From Magicicada septendecula (lineage: Eukaryota; Arthropoda; Insecta; Hemiptera; Cicadidae), in the NCBI GenBank assembly GCA_034769895.1, contig CM068369.1, forward strand, positions 430,119,479-430,183,478: a DNA stretch of 64,000 bases. The letters are read 5' to 3'. Made by a program: the position numbers and the translations under genes. A model generated the notes under the pieces. It was not told the origin of the DNA. It saw nothing but the letters and a program-made list of their open reading frames with translations, and searched no databases. Below, piece after piece: positions 44,121 through 56,092 of this stretch (its first letter is position 1; every line of letters begins with the position of its first letter).

Positions 44121-44279
44121 ATGGGTCTTATTTTTTATTACGGAATCAATAAAACAACTGTAAATAAGCCAATTATAAGTAGTAAAGATATGAATATCGA
44201 CCGGTTAACACCACAAAACCTGAAATTTCTACAGTCATTGGGATTAACAGTAATAAAGGATTATTTAAACAAAAAATGA
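44121..44279 (+). CDS. 52-residue mini-protein between penton and capsid genes (copy 2)
   Basis: Same size and position as in copy 1 with Ala-to-Val and Tyr-to-Asp changes. The TGA overlaps the capsid ATG. Preservation of the frame in both copies supports a real gene; function unknown. Confidence 0.6.
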   Translation: MGLIFYYGINKTTVNKPIISSKDMNIDRLTPQNLKFLQSLGLTVIKDYLNKK

Positions 44280-45511
44280 ATCTTAATATTCAAAACGTAA
44301 ACGCTAGCATTCTAAACATTATAGAGGATCTTGTGTATACAGATGACTCGATAGTAGGATTAGCTTATCACACTCATCTACCGTACACTTCTACTACATT
44401 CAATAATAATGACGAAATTAGAATTCCAATTAATCAACAAGATGTGTACACATTACCGTGTGAAAGTTACCTTCATATAAAAATAGAATACACTAATAAT
44501 AACGGTATACATGATCAAACTTTAAAACTATGTTCAAATGCTTTAGCATTTTTGTTTGATGAAATTAGATACGAAATAAATGGATCAGAAATCGATAGAG
44601 TTAAAAATGTTGGAATAACATCAACAATTAAAAATATGTTAACAATTAAACCACATGAAATTAAGACTTTAGAAAATAGTGGATGGGCTTCAGATTTAAT
44701 AAGTCATATGGCACCATCATCGAAAGATATTAGCTTCTGTATCCCATTAAAAAGGTTGTTCGGATTTGCTGAAGATTTTAAAAAGATTTTGTTAAATATA
44801 AAGCAAGAATTAGTTTCAATTAGAGCGTCCACTGATAATAATGCAATAATTTTACCTGAATCAGTAAACACATACAAATTAAAAATAAAATATATATCAT
44901 GGAGAATTCCGTATGTTTATGTTAATGACGTAGTAAAGGTAGATTTACTGAAGATAATACAAATTGATCGACCTTTATTAATGCCGTTTCGAAAATGGGA
45001 ACTTTACGAGTATCCGTCTGTGCCAAAAGCAAACAAACTTACTTGGACTGTTAAAACGTCATCACAATCAGATAAACCTCGTTACGTTATTGTAGGTTTT
45101 CAGACTGACAGAAAAAATAATGGACACAAAAACCCAGCACATTTTGATCTTGCTTCATTTTATAATGTAAAGTTATATTTAAATTCAGAATACTATCCGT
45201 ATGATAATTTTAATGGTGAAACGTCGATTCTACATGAGTATTATTCAATATTTCAGTCCTCGTATTATTACAAAAGTGAAAATGCGCCAATGATAAACCG
45301 TTCAAACTTTCTAACGTATACACCTTTTTGTGTAATTGATTGTTCAAAACAAAATGAATCATTAAAAACTGGTTCAATAGACATCCGTCTGGATATTGAG
45401 ACGTCAACAGACATACCGGAAAAAACTACTATCTACTGTCTCATTTTTTACGATACAATTATGCAATATACGCCTTTATCTGGTACTGTAAGAAAAGTAT
45501 TTAAAATATAA
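44276..45511 (+). CDS. Major capsid protein, hexon-like double jelly roll (copy 2)
   Basis: 411 residues, differing from copy 1 at a few sites (Lys/Thr in GITST, Asn/Lys in HEIKTL, Leu/Ser in QELVS, Val/Ile in KIKYIS). All are compatible with a functional protein. Role and evidence as for copy 1. Confidence 0.85.
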   Translation: MNLNIQNVNASILNIIEDLVYTDDSIVGLAYHTHLPYTSTTFNNNDEIRIPINQQDVYTLPCESYLHIKIEYTNNNGIHDQTLKLCSNALAFLFDEIRYEINGSEIDRVKNVGITSTIKNMLTIKPHEIKTLENSGWASDLISHMAPSSKDISFCIPLKRLFGFAEDFKKILLNIKQELVSIRASTDNNAIILPESVNTYKLKIKYISWRIPYVYVNDVVKVDLLKIIQIDRPLLMPFRKWELYEYPSVPKANKLTWTVKTSSQSDKPRYVIVGFQTDRKNNGHKNPAHFDLASFYNVKLYLNSEYYPYDNFNGETSILHEYYSIFQSSYYYKSENAPMINRSNFLTYTPFCVIDCSKQNESLKTGSIDIRLDIETSTDIPEKTTIYCLIFYDTIMQYTPLSGTVRKVFKI

Positions 45512-45552
45512 TTACGTAGATAAAAAGTGTATCAGTTCTGCTGTTGCACGCA

Positions 45553-46079
45553 ATGGAATACGTTATCGATTTTCAAGGTTTTCGCGATGATGGAAACAAT
45601 TTCATTTTTAAAGAACTTTGTATTCAGTGTATACAAGATAACAAATTTTCTGGTGCTAGTGATCAGTATTTGTTTTTACCACCATTTAGTTACAAACATT
45701 TGTCAGAGAAGAAAAAAACGTTAATAAATGGATTGAAAACAAGTGTCTTGGACTTAGCTGGAAGTGCGGTCTTCAAGATTATAATGATCTACAGTTTATA
45801 TTAAATAAATATATAAACGGTAAATGTATTTATGTTAAAGGATCAGAAAAAAAAGTAGCATTAGAAAAAGAATTTAATTGTTATGTAAAAATATTAGATA
45901 TGGAAACACTCGATTGTCCATCCTTAAAAGTGTTAAAACAGCAGTCTTCATATTATATTCACTGTCCTTTCAAACATAATTCATATTATTGTGCTTTAAA
46001 TAATGTACATAATTTAACTAAGTGGATTATCGAATACTGGAACAAGAAATTGAAAGACAAAAATATTGGGACTGTATGA
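45553..46079 (+). pseudogene. Unknown protein, paralogue A, frameshifted (copy 2)
   Basis: Begins MEYVIDFQGFRDDGNN like copy 1, but the A-run in the SEKKK segment has one A fewer, which shifts the frame near 45718 and ends the product after 83 residues. The rest of the gene remains recognisable in another frame to 46079. The upstream GATAAAAAGTGTATCAGTTC promoter-like sequence is intact. Confidence 0.8.
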
Positions 46080-46201
46080 TTGCTTAACTGTATAATTTGT
46101 ATTAACGTAGTTGATCTTTTGATCTCCTATTTACGCGTGCGTACTGAGAACGTGACATTACTACGCTGATAAAACTGATATCAGTTCTGCTGTTGCACGC
46201 A

Positions 46202-46759
46202 ATGGAATATGTTATCGACTTTCAAAGTTTTCGCGATGATGGAAATAATTATATTATTAAAGAACTGTGCGTGCAACCTATAGTAAACACTAAATTCGCT
46301 GATGTTTGTAATCAATACTTATTCTTACCTCCATTCGATTACAGACATCTATCAGAAAAGAAAAAAAAAGTTAATGACTGGATTAACAATAATTATCTGG
46401 GACTTAGTTGGAATTGTGGATTAACAGAATATAGTGAACTTCCAGTAATATTAAATTCATATATATATGGAAAGTGCATTTATGTAAAAGGACGTGAAAA
46501 AAAAATAGCTTTACAAAAAGAATTGAACTGTCATGTAAAAATAGTGGATATTGAATCACTCAAGTGTCCGTCTCTAAGCGTCTTGAAGAAGCAGTCTTTA
46601 AATAGTATACGTTGTCCGTATGATCACTCTTCAACAAACTGTGCATTAAGTAACGTGTTTTATATTACTAAATGGATAATTCAATATTGGAACTGTTTGT
46701 GTGATGAACATGATGAAGACACTAAAAGAATAAATTGTTGGGACTGTATGATTACTTAA
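46202..46759 (+). CDS. Unknown protein, paralogue B (copy 2)
   Basis: 185 residues, identical to copy 1, preceded by the shared leader TATCAGTTCTGCTGTTGCAC. This is the only intact member of the pair in copy 2. Function unknown. Confidence 0.75.
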   Translation: MEYVIDFQSFRDDGNNYIIKELCVQPIVNTKFADVCNQYLFLPPFDYRHLSEKKKKVNDWINNNYLGLSWNCGLTEYSELPVILNSYIYGKCIYVKGREKKIALQKELNCHVKIVDIESLKCPSLSVLKKQSLNSIRCPYDHSSTNCALSNVFYITKWIIQYWNCLCDEHDEDTKRINCWDCMIT

Positions 46760-46782
46760 CTTTTTATTGTAATTATATGTAA

Positions 46783-46788
46783 AATAAA
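46783..46788 (+). terminator. AATAAA poly(A) signal (copy 2)
   Basis: Same position relative to paralogue B as in copy 1, followed by a T-run. Probably ends the rightward virion-gene transcripts. Confidence 0.6.
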
Positions 46789-47456
46789 GGTTTTTTTTTA
46801 AAAAAAATAAAAATTTTAAAACATTTTGATTTTTTGATTTATTAATACTAAAAAACATATATTCAAAACATATAGTCTATATTACAATTATAATTTTTAC
46901 AGTTTACCATTCTATACAACATACATACATACATACATGCATACATACATAAAATACATACCATTTATAAATAATACATTTAGTTACATACTAAAAAACA
47001 TACATACTTTTTTTATACCAGCAATACATACATACATACATACATACATACATACATACATACATACATACATACATACGTACCATTCATAAATAATACA
47101 TTTAGTTACATACTAAAAAACATACATACTTTTTTTATTAATTTACATACAAAACATTGTTGTAATTGTGTATAGATTACATACTACAACAAATACAAAG
47201 TGAATACCAACAAAATACATACAACAAAAATTTGAAAATGTTTTTTATTTTTTGATCTTAACCAAAAACATTAAGATTAGTTTTTATAAGTTTGTTTTTT
47301 AATATTTTTTATTTTTTATTAATTTACATACAAAACATTGTTGTAATTGTGTATAGATTACATACTACAACAAATACAAAGTGAATACCAACAAAATACA
47401 TACAACAAAAATTTGAAAATATTTTTTATTTTTGATCTTAACCAAAAACATTAAGA
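46789..47456. repeat. Convergent intergenic region with (ACAT)n and tandem duplication (copy 2)
   Basis: Equivalent to 28183-28859. The ACAT run (about 47023-47080) is slightly shorter and ends CATACGTACC. The 180-base tandem duplication of the 3' end of the acidic-protein gene is also present, so it predates the split of the copies. Confidence 0.8.
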
Positions 47457-48269
47457 TTAGTTTTTATAAGTTTGTTTTTTAATATTTTTTATCTTAGCCA
47501 ATTCGCGTGATTTTGACAATACAATTTTATGCAATTGCATATAAGTGGAATCTTTACTTTGCAATAAAAATTGACTTCTATAGGCAGCTTTAGTCCATCT
47601 GTCTTTCTTATTTATTCCTTTTAAATCGTTAACATCAGTTATATCAATTTTTATTAAGTAACGACCCTTTTCTCCGGGTGTTGTTAAAGTTTTAGTTGAA
47701 TCATCTTTTTTAAAAGAAATATACTGATCATACAATTCATCAGTTTTTTCGTTTTTAGATGTATAACGTTTTACTGATTTAAATAATCTTTTAAAATCAA
47801 CATCACCATCGTCATCATCATCGTCATTATTAACAATGTCAATGTTCATCGGATCTTCTTCTTCTTCATCTTCAAATCTATACATCATTTTATTTTTTAT
47901 AATAGAATTGATTATAGAAAAGGTTGTTCTTAATATATTTTTTTCTTTAAAATGTACAATATTTGTATTCAAATAGTTATATATTTCTTCAATATCAAAT
48001 AAATAATCATTTAAAAACATTAAGTCTTTTTGTGAATTAACAATTGTAGTTTCGAGAGCAAATTTTATTTTTTTGGTTACATCTCGTAATTGAATATATA
48101 GAGAAAATACATTAACATTATCTATTGAGATAATGTCTGGTTGAATTTTTTTCATCATATCTTCCCACTGACCGTAGGAAGATAGACCCAGATAATAAAT
48201 TAATTTTAAAATGTCTTCTAACGACAAACATTCTTCATGATGAAGACCTCCTTCATGTTGTGCATCCAT
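47457..48269 (-). CDS. Acidic protein of unknown function (copy 2)
   Basis: 270 residues with two substitutions against copy 1 (Val/Phe in KKIKFAL, Ser/Arg in SKSREL). Acidic middle with poly-Asp and basic C-terminus. Divergent from the polymerase gene. Family unknown. Confidence 0.65.
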   Translation of the reverse strand: MDAQHEGGLHHEECLSLEDILKLIYYLGLSSYGQWEDMMKKIQPDIISIDNVNVFSLYIQLRDVTKKIKFALETTIVNSQKDLMFLNDYLFDIEEIYNYLNTNIVHFKEKNILRTTFSIINSIIKNKMMYRFEDEEEEDPMNIDIVNNDDDDDDGDVDFKRLFKSVKRYTSKNEKTDELYDQYISFKKDDSTKTLTTPGEKGRYLIKIDITDVNDLKGINKKDRWTKAAYRSQFLLQSKDSTYMQLHKIVLSKSRELAKIKNIKKQTYKN

Positions 48270-49988
48270 TACAATGATTTAAGATTTAAGTTGTCAAAAT
48301 CTATAACATACAAAAATAATTTTTCGTTACATTACTAATTTATAACTGGTAACTAAGAATTGTTATACATATTATTTATAACAAAGACAAATTAAATAAA
48401 AGACCTCCTTCATGCTGAGCATCCATTACAATGATAAGATTTTAAATTGTCAAAATCTATAACATACAAAAAATAATTTTTCATTACATTACTAATTTAT
48501 AACTGGTAACTAAGAATTGTTATACATATTATTTATATATGTTAAACTAAACAAACACAAATTAAATAAAAGACCTTCTTCATGCTGAGCATCCATTACA
48601 ATGATAAGATTTTAAATTATCAAAATCTATAACATACAAAAATAAATTTTCTTTAAATTACTAATTTTGTAAAACAGAAAAAATAGAAAATATATTTTAA
48701 ATACTAAAATGGAACCTTTAATAACTTAGATAAAAAAATAAAATTAATAGATAAACTTATAGAACACATTATATAAAAATAATATAGGCTAGTTAACACT
48801 TATAACAAAGACAAATTAATTTTTTTGTATACTTTTATAATAATATATTTAAAAATAACATAGGAAAAACACATATTTTACAGGTAACCAAGAATTACTG
48901 TACATGTTCTTGTGTAGAACATAACAAAAAATAAAAATAATAATATTACCTTAATGACGATAGCAGACTGTAGTAGCTGGTATGTTTCTGGATGCTGAAT
49001 CACAATTTTCAATCGGCTTATATACACAGAAAATGCATTATCAGTTTCACACCTTCTCAATACGTGTAAGTAGAAGATTAAAAGGTCAAGTAAATAACTT
49101 GTTTACCGACAACAACAAAAATACGAGATCAAGAGGTCAAGTAATTATTACTGATTATTCATTATCAGTCACATCGCATTTTATTGACAACAGTTTAAAA
49201 AAATTTAACCACAATTTTCAATCGGTTTATATACACAGAAAATACATTATCAGTTTCACACCTTCTCAATACGCGTAAGTAGAAGATTAAAAGATCAAGT
49301 AAATAATTTGTTTACCGACAACAACAAAAAATACGAGATCAAGAGGTTAAATAATTACCGATTATTCAGTATCAGTCACAGCGCATTTTATTGACAACAG
49401 TTTTTAAAAAATTTAAACAACAGCACGGTATTGGTTCAAAATACATTGTTTACTGTTTTCCTGTTATCGGTCGGTTGACAGTATAAATAGCCATACAATA
49501 AAAAACAATTTATAGCAATAGATTGGTTTTTAGCCAGCATAGGTCTCAATACATTGGATTTTTACAAAAATGTAAGTATAATCATAGATAACCTATCTTT
49601 TTATTGTAATTTACATTAGTAAAATAACTAAGAATATTATTCGTTTTATAACAAATACATATTCCACACAAAAAGAACACGCTAACAAAAAAATATATGA
49701 ACAATTATTCAAAAAGAACACGTTAACAAAAAAATATATGAACAATTATTTTTTATAAATATGGAACTGATATGAATATTTTTTGTACAAAATTTTAAGT
49801 ATAATCATAGATAACCTCTCTTTCTATTGTAATTTACATTAGTAAAATTACTAAGAATATTATTCGTTTATAACAAATACATATTCCATACAAAAAGAAC
49901 ACGCCAACAAAAAAATATTGAACAATTATTTTTTATAAATATGGAACTGATATGAATATTTTTTGTTTTAAATATATTCCTACAGATT
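48270..49988. promoter_or_regulatory. Divergent regulatory region with repeated modules and 5' UTR intron (copy 2)
   Basis: Equivalent to 29673-31393: two extra copies of the acidic-gene start (near 48404-48425 and 48576-48597), two 210-base TATA/TCAGT modules (about 49003-49420), a TATAAATA box at 49482-49489, a splice donor GTAAGT at 49572 and an acceptor CTACAG ending at 49985, three bases before the polymerase ATG. All parts are preserved, so they predate the copy split. Confidence 0.55.
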
Positions 49989-50376
49989 ATGGATAAAAAT
50001 CTACCGTTTAAAAAACGACAAATTATAAGAAATGCTGTCGAACAAGAACAGATGATAGATAATTCATCATCATACGAACGAATACCTTCAACACAACCCG
50101 ATCCATCGCGTGTACCAAATTGGGGTCAGTTACCTGGTTCATCGCACAGCAGACATCAAGATTTTAATAACGAAAACGATCCACAACCTGGTCCATCACA
50201 TGTTTCAGATTTGGGTGGATTACACAGACAAACATGGTCAACACCACTATCATCTCCAGCATCATCATCATCGTCTTCATCATCAATACCAAATTTTAGA
50301 TTAAAATCAAAGATATTGCGGAAAGTATTCGCCCGTAAACACAGACAAACACGGTCAACACCACTATCATCTCTAC

Positions 50377-50407
<31 letters not shown>

Positions 50408-53400
50408 TTCATCATCAATACCAAATTTTAGATTAAAATCTATTAGATTACAACAAATTGTAGAATCCAATAGCTTTATTGAGATAGAGAATGCCTTTAA
50501 AGGTAATTTAAAAACATATTTTTACAAAAATACAAGTAATAATTATAAGGATATTTGCTTGCTGTTAGTTTATATTAAAATAAATATAGTTACAATTTTA
50601 AGTAATATTATTTCAATGTTTGGTCCGGTAAAATTTAACATTATAGTTGAATGTACATATATAAAACCCGTTATTAATGAAACACAAGACAGAGCCTTTA
50701 AAACAAAAAATATTCCGATTATAGAAAACGATAATGTTAACATAATAGTTAACAATGCGATTAAAGAAATTTGTTATGATGAAGACGTATATATGGGTAA
50801 AGGTTCCGGATGGAGTCTTCACCGTATAGACGGAATTTTATTACGTATAAATCGATTTAAACCATTAAGAGGAGCTTCATATATTGAACTTCCAAAATTT
50901 TTACAAATTAAAAAATGTATAATAAATCCTAAAAATAAAGATAATTATTGTTTTAAATGGGCAATCCTCTCTCGTTATGTAACTGGACCTCACATTGAAC
51001 GTGTTAATTTTCGTTATTTTGTTTTAGAAAATAAGTTTGATTTTAGACATATAGACTTTCCTACACCTTTAAACCAAATTTCTCGTTTCGAAAAAACTAA
51101 TAACGTTTCTATTAACATTTATTCTATTGATGAAAAGAAATCAATTTTTCCTCTTAAAGTGTGTAAGGAAGAAAAGAATAATCATTTTGACCTTTTAGTA
51201 TTAAATATGTCGAATAATGCTAATTATCATTATTGTTATATAAAGAATTTTTCCCAGTTAATAAGATCACAGTTAACAAAACATACAGAAAAAATTGAAA
51301 TATGTAAACGTTGTTTATCGTTTTTTACTAAAAAGTCAAAACAATTGAAAAATCATAATAGATATTGCGGAAAATATTCTCCCGTAAAAATAGTATTACC
51401 CACTACTGATAACAACATATTACAATTTAATAAATTTCATTATCAATATAGAGTTCCTATTGTAGTATATGCAGATTTCGAATGTATTTTGAAACCTGTT
51501 AGTACTTGTTTGCCCAACCCCGAAAACAAATTTACTGCAATTAATGAATTTCATATTCCAATGAGTTTTTGCGTATATTTTGTTATAGATAGCAATATCC
51601 CTGAAAGTATAAGAAACCAATTGCCTTCGGAACCATACTTATATCGTGGTAAAAATGCTGCGAAAAAATTTATGATATTTTTAGTTGAAAAAATTAATTT
51701 AATCGGTTTACTTATTAAACAAAATATTCCGTTACATATGACTCGAGATGATAAAATGAAATTTAAATCGGTCACACATTGCGAGATGTGTAACAAGGAA
51801 TTTACATTATTATATCCTAAAGTTCGAGATCATTGTCATTTAACTGGTCAATTTCGTTCAACATTATGTAATACGTGTAACTTGAAACGACAACAACAGA
51901 AATTTGTACCTGTTTTCATACATGGTAGTTCTAATTATGATTCGCATTTTATAGTGCGTCAATTGGGTTATGATATAAAAAATATTCATGTAATTCCTAA
52001 TACTAGAGAAAAGTATATTTCTTTTGCAAAAAAAACACGTTCGGGTTTTAATATTAGATTTATTGACACTTATCGTTTTATGAATTATCCGTTGGCTGAG
52101 CTTAGTAATAACCTGCCTAAGGATAAATTTTTTCATATTGGAAAATTTTTTTCTGCAAACAGTATGCCACTAGTTACCAGAAAAGGTGTGTACCCTTATG
52201 AATATACGAATTCCTGGAAAAAATTGGAAGAACGTAGATTACCACCAAAAGAATGTTTTTATAGTTCACTAAATGATTCAGAAATTGGAAATGCTGATTA
52301 TGAACATGCTTGTAATGTTTGGAATCATTTTAATATACAAACACTTGGAGAGTATAGCGATCTATATTTAAAAATTGATGTTTTAATATTATGTGATATT
52401 TTTGAAAATTTTAGATCTCTTTGTATGCAATCTTATAAACTAGACTGTGCACACTACTTTACAATACCAGGTTTTGCTTTTGATGCGATGTTAAGTTATA
52501 CAAAAATTAAACTAGAATTATTAACTGATTACGAAATGTACCTCTTATGTGAAAACGGGGTACGGGGGGGGCTGAGTACTTGCATAAAAAAAGAATCTGT
52601 TGCTAATAATAAATATATTCCAGAAACGTTTGATGTAACTAACCCAATTAAATATTTAACTTATTTAGACGCGAATAATCTGTACGGTTGGGCAATGAAT
52701 AAATGTATGCCATATGCTGGTTTTACTTGGAAGGATCCTAACGATCCTAATTTTAATATACTAGATATTGCAGACGATTCTCCTGTTGGTTATATTTTAG
52801 AAGTAGACGTCGAGTATCCTCATCACTTACATAATCATCATAGCGATTTACCGTTTTTACCTGTTAATGAATGTGTTAAAGGAACAAAACAACAAAAATT
52901 GTTAACAACATTAGAAAATAAAGAAAAATATATATGTCATTACATTAATTTAAAACAAGCTGTTAAACACGGTATAAAAGTTATAAAAATTCATCGTATT
53001 TTAGAATTTTTACAGAGCCCTTGGTTAAAAACGTACATTGATTTAAATACAGAAAAACGAAAACAAGCTAAAAATGATTTTGAAAAAGATTTTTTTAAAT
53101 TATTAAACAACTCAGTGTTCGGTAAGTGTATGGAGAACGTTAGGAAAAGAATTAACCTTAAACTTGTAAGTGATGAAAAAAAATTATTAAATTTAATTAC
53201 ACAACCGGTATTTAAAGACAGAATAATTTATAATAAATCTTTATGTGCGGTATTATCGGATAAAAAACATTTATTTTTAGATAAACCAATATATATCGGA
53301 TTAAGCGTATTAGAAATAAGTAAAACGTTAATGTATGATTTTCATTATGATATAATGAAGAAAAAATACGGTGAAAAAATTTCCCTATTGTATACAGATA

Positions 53401-53879
53401 CAGATAGCCTTTTTTACGAAATTCATACAGAAGATTTTTACAAAGATATATTAGAACCGGATTTAGTTACACACTTTGATACGTCAGATTATTCACCCAA
53501 TCATCCCTGTTATTCAATTGAAAATAAAAAAATTATCGGGAAATTTAAAGATGAATGTTCGGGTGTACCAATTAAAGAATTTATCGGCTTACGCTCTAAA
53601 TTATATACATTTAAAACGATAGATAACAAAGTTAAAAAAAGGGCAAAAGGAATTAAAAAAAACGTTATCAGCAAACATATAAGTTTTGAAGATTTCAAAA
53701 AGTGCGTCTATTCTAAAACTATAAATAATTATAGACTGATGAAATTATTCCGATCAAAAAAACATTTAGTTGAAACAATTACGTGTAACAAATTAGCTTT
53801 AAGTAATTTAGACAATAAAAGAATCCCTTGTGATAATAAAATAGATACACTACCGTACGGTCATTATTCATTAGCGTAA
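49989..53879 (+). CDS. Family B (protein-primed type) DNA polymerase (copy 2)
   Basis: The 1296-residue replicase. Order: Ser-rich N-terminal region (to about 145), a domain of unknown fold, a Cys/His finger (KRCLSFFTKKSKQLKNHNRYC, about 440), exonuclease motif ADFEC with D496/E498, an HNH/endonuclease VII-like Cys-His segment (C598 ... DHCH 614-617 ... CNTCN) between exonuclease motifs, motif SNYDSHFI, polymerase motif A DANNLYGWAM (894), motif B LLNNSVFGK, and motif C YTDTDSL (1135-1141). This is the arrangement of Polinton/adintovirus polymerases that start synthesis from a protein primer. The large N-terminus may contain the terminal protein, which is inference. The gene is uninterrupted, unlike copy 1. 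Confidence 0.95.
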
Positions 53880-54383
53880 TGATAAAACAAGTTTTTTAAA
53901 ACAAAATAACGTTTTTTATTTTGTAAAATAAAAAAGTGAATTTTACCTATCTAGTAAAAATCAATCTTTTTGCTATCACATGTTAATTAATAACATTTTT
54001 ATTTTTTTTTAAAGTGAGTTTTACCTATCTAGTAAAAATCAAAACTCTTGCTATCACATTGATATGTAACATATTTTTTTTTTTTAGAATCTTTTTATGT
54101 ACATGTATTATATTGTAAACTGTTTTGTTATATTTTTTTAGAATCTTTTTATGTTCATGTATTTTTAATACCTGAATTAACATTTATTATATTGTAAATG
54201 TAACAATATTTTTTTTTTAGAATCTTTTTTATGTACATGTATTATATTGTAAACTGTTTTTGTTAAGTATCCGAATAATAAAAAATGATCTGTAACATAG
54301 TTTTATGTATGTGTATGTTTTTAATACCTGAACAAAAAAAAAAGATTTATTGTCATTTTTTATTTTTTATACATTCTATATAT
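53880..54383. repeat. Polymerase 3' region with AATAAA and short tandem repeats (copy 2)
   Basis: An AATAAA at 53927 follows the stop. The next 450 bases are short repeats: TTTTACCTATCTAGTAAAAATC twice and AGAATCTTTTTATGTACATG three times. No frame of note. Copy 1 has lost this region together with the polymerase. Confidence 0.7.
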
Positions 54384-54770
54384 TTAATTACACAAAAATT
54401 GTAATATACAATAGTGTCTTGGAGTACTTACCGTTATATAAAAGTCACTTGAATCGTTCATCGAGAAGCTTAATGATATCACCACAATGTGTAGATATAT
54501 AACAACAAACACATGTGTCCGGCCCATCCACAGTAGATTCATGTGCCCATGGACATCAAGAAAATGTATAAACGCCTCACCGCTTTGTCCTCTACGTTCC
54601 GGTGTAATCTCTTTCAGTCCGTCTGAATTATAAAATTCCAACACTTTACGACACTTTAGAAGTACCAACAATATATCTCGCATAAATTCAATCTCTACTT
54701 TTGTTTTATTCATGACGAATCTATCAAACATAGGATGAAATAAGACATCTTGCAGTGTTAAATTCTTCAT
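54384..54770 (-). pseudogene. Cys-rich accessory protein, frameshifted (copy 2)
   Basis: Matches the copy 1 protein for the first 91 residues, then one missing T near 54556 replaces the Cys/His cluster by unrelated sequence and extends the frame to 128 residues. If the cluster binds zinc in copy 1, this version has lost it. Confidence 0.75.
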
Positions 54771-55360
54771 TTTGACTGAACTATCAAAAATGGAGTATAA
54801 AACGTTATCACAAGAAAACGTGTCAACAAAAAAAACGCCGTCTGTATATGTTTATATGTTTTTAATAGGTCAGTGTTAATCTTGAGGTCATGTTTACATT
54901 GATTAAAAAGGTTCAATGGGATTATCTGCTGTACTCTTTATCAATGACGGTTTCGTTAGTAAAATTTTTTCAGAATTCACGTTGGAACACTAATAAACCA
55001 CCTTACGTATAATTGTTTACTATAGAATGACAATCGTTACATATAAAATGTAATAAGGTTAAACAAATATCTAACAAAAACACATCAACTCTGTTTTTTA
55101 TAAATTTTATTTTCACTTTAATATATTAACAAAATTAGCAACACACTTTTTTGATCTGATATAGTCTTCATATTTATAAGATATATAACGTACAGTTTTA
55201 CATGTCGGATACAAAAGTTTGTGCATAAATTGAATATGCGTAATAGTATTAAAATTCATTATTTACAAAATAACATATTTCATTAAACGTTGAATCAGTA
55301 GATTCTATGCAATATATACACCAATTGAAAGCATGAATATTTCCTTTCTCCATGTTAACC
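54771..55360 (-). pseudogene. Collapsed zinc-finger/BIR/small-gene region (copy 2)
   Basis: Only the 3' end of the zinc-finger frame (about 55121-55250) and the first codons of the small 88-residue gene (about 55255-55355) remain. About 0.8 kb that in copy 1 holds the 142-bp duplication and the BIR domain is deleted at about 55250, joining AATAGTATTAAAA to TTCATTATTTAC. No BIR residue survives. Confidence 0.75.
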
Positions 55361-55441
55361 GCTTCACGTATTCTTCACAACTATACGTTCAAATCATTAT
55401 GCTCTTGGAAACTGAACTTTTATTCTTGTTCATCAACATTA

Positions 55442-56092
55442 CTATCGATTATTATTTGATATCGATTGGTCTTTCTTTTGAATTATCAATTGTAATATTA
55501 ATTCTTTTAATTTGTATAGTACATCATCATTTACACATTTCAATCCGAATATAGATAGATTATTTTTTTCTGTTCTAACTAACTCACCCGTAAATTCATT
55601 AAAGACATACACAGTATTGTTCTTAAAAAAGTATAAATTACCATCAGAAAATCTAAATGATGAATCGATTTTAGGCGGTATTCCAGGAAATGTTTCAGAT
55701 ATATAACCCCATGATTTAGTAGTAAACGTACACTCATTGACTTCTCTATAATAATTATCATCATGAAATATATAAGTTTTACCTGTATAACTGTTGAATA
55801 CCGCATGTAAATTATCCGGTTGTATGTTAAATAAAGATTGGATATGCTTCGGATAACCATGACTTAATTTAAGACTCATTAAATCGAACATGAATACCAA
55901 AGAATCTATAAACATAACTATCTCACCAGATGGTCTTTGATATACAGCTAAAATTTTTGTGAAGTTCTTTGGAAGAAACGTTAACCAATGTTCTATTATG
56001 AGCGGTTTGGTATATATCATTTCTGCCGGATTTATTATCCACAACCATTTTTTATATAATATATATAATCGTTTATCAGCAATTAAAAATAA
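55442..56092 (-). pseudogene. Metalloprotease, hemopexin half only (copy 2)
   Basis: Corresponds to residues about 320-534 of the copy 1 metalloprotease. Signal peptide, propeptide, catalytic domain and the first hemopexin cysteine are gone; the frame runs instead into the terminal repeat at 56093. Four or more substitutions separate the shared part from copy 1. Without start and signal it is presumably not expressed as a secreted protein. Confidence 0.88.
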
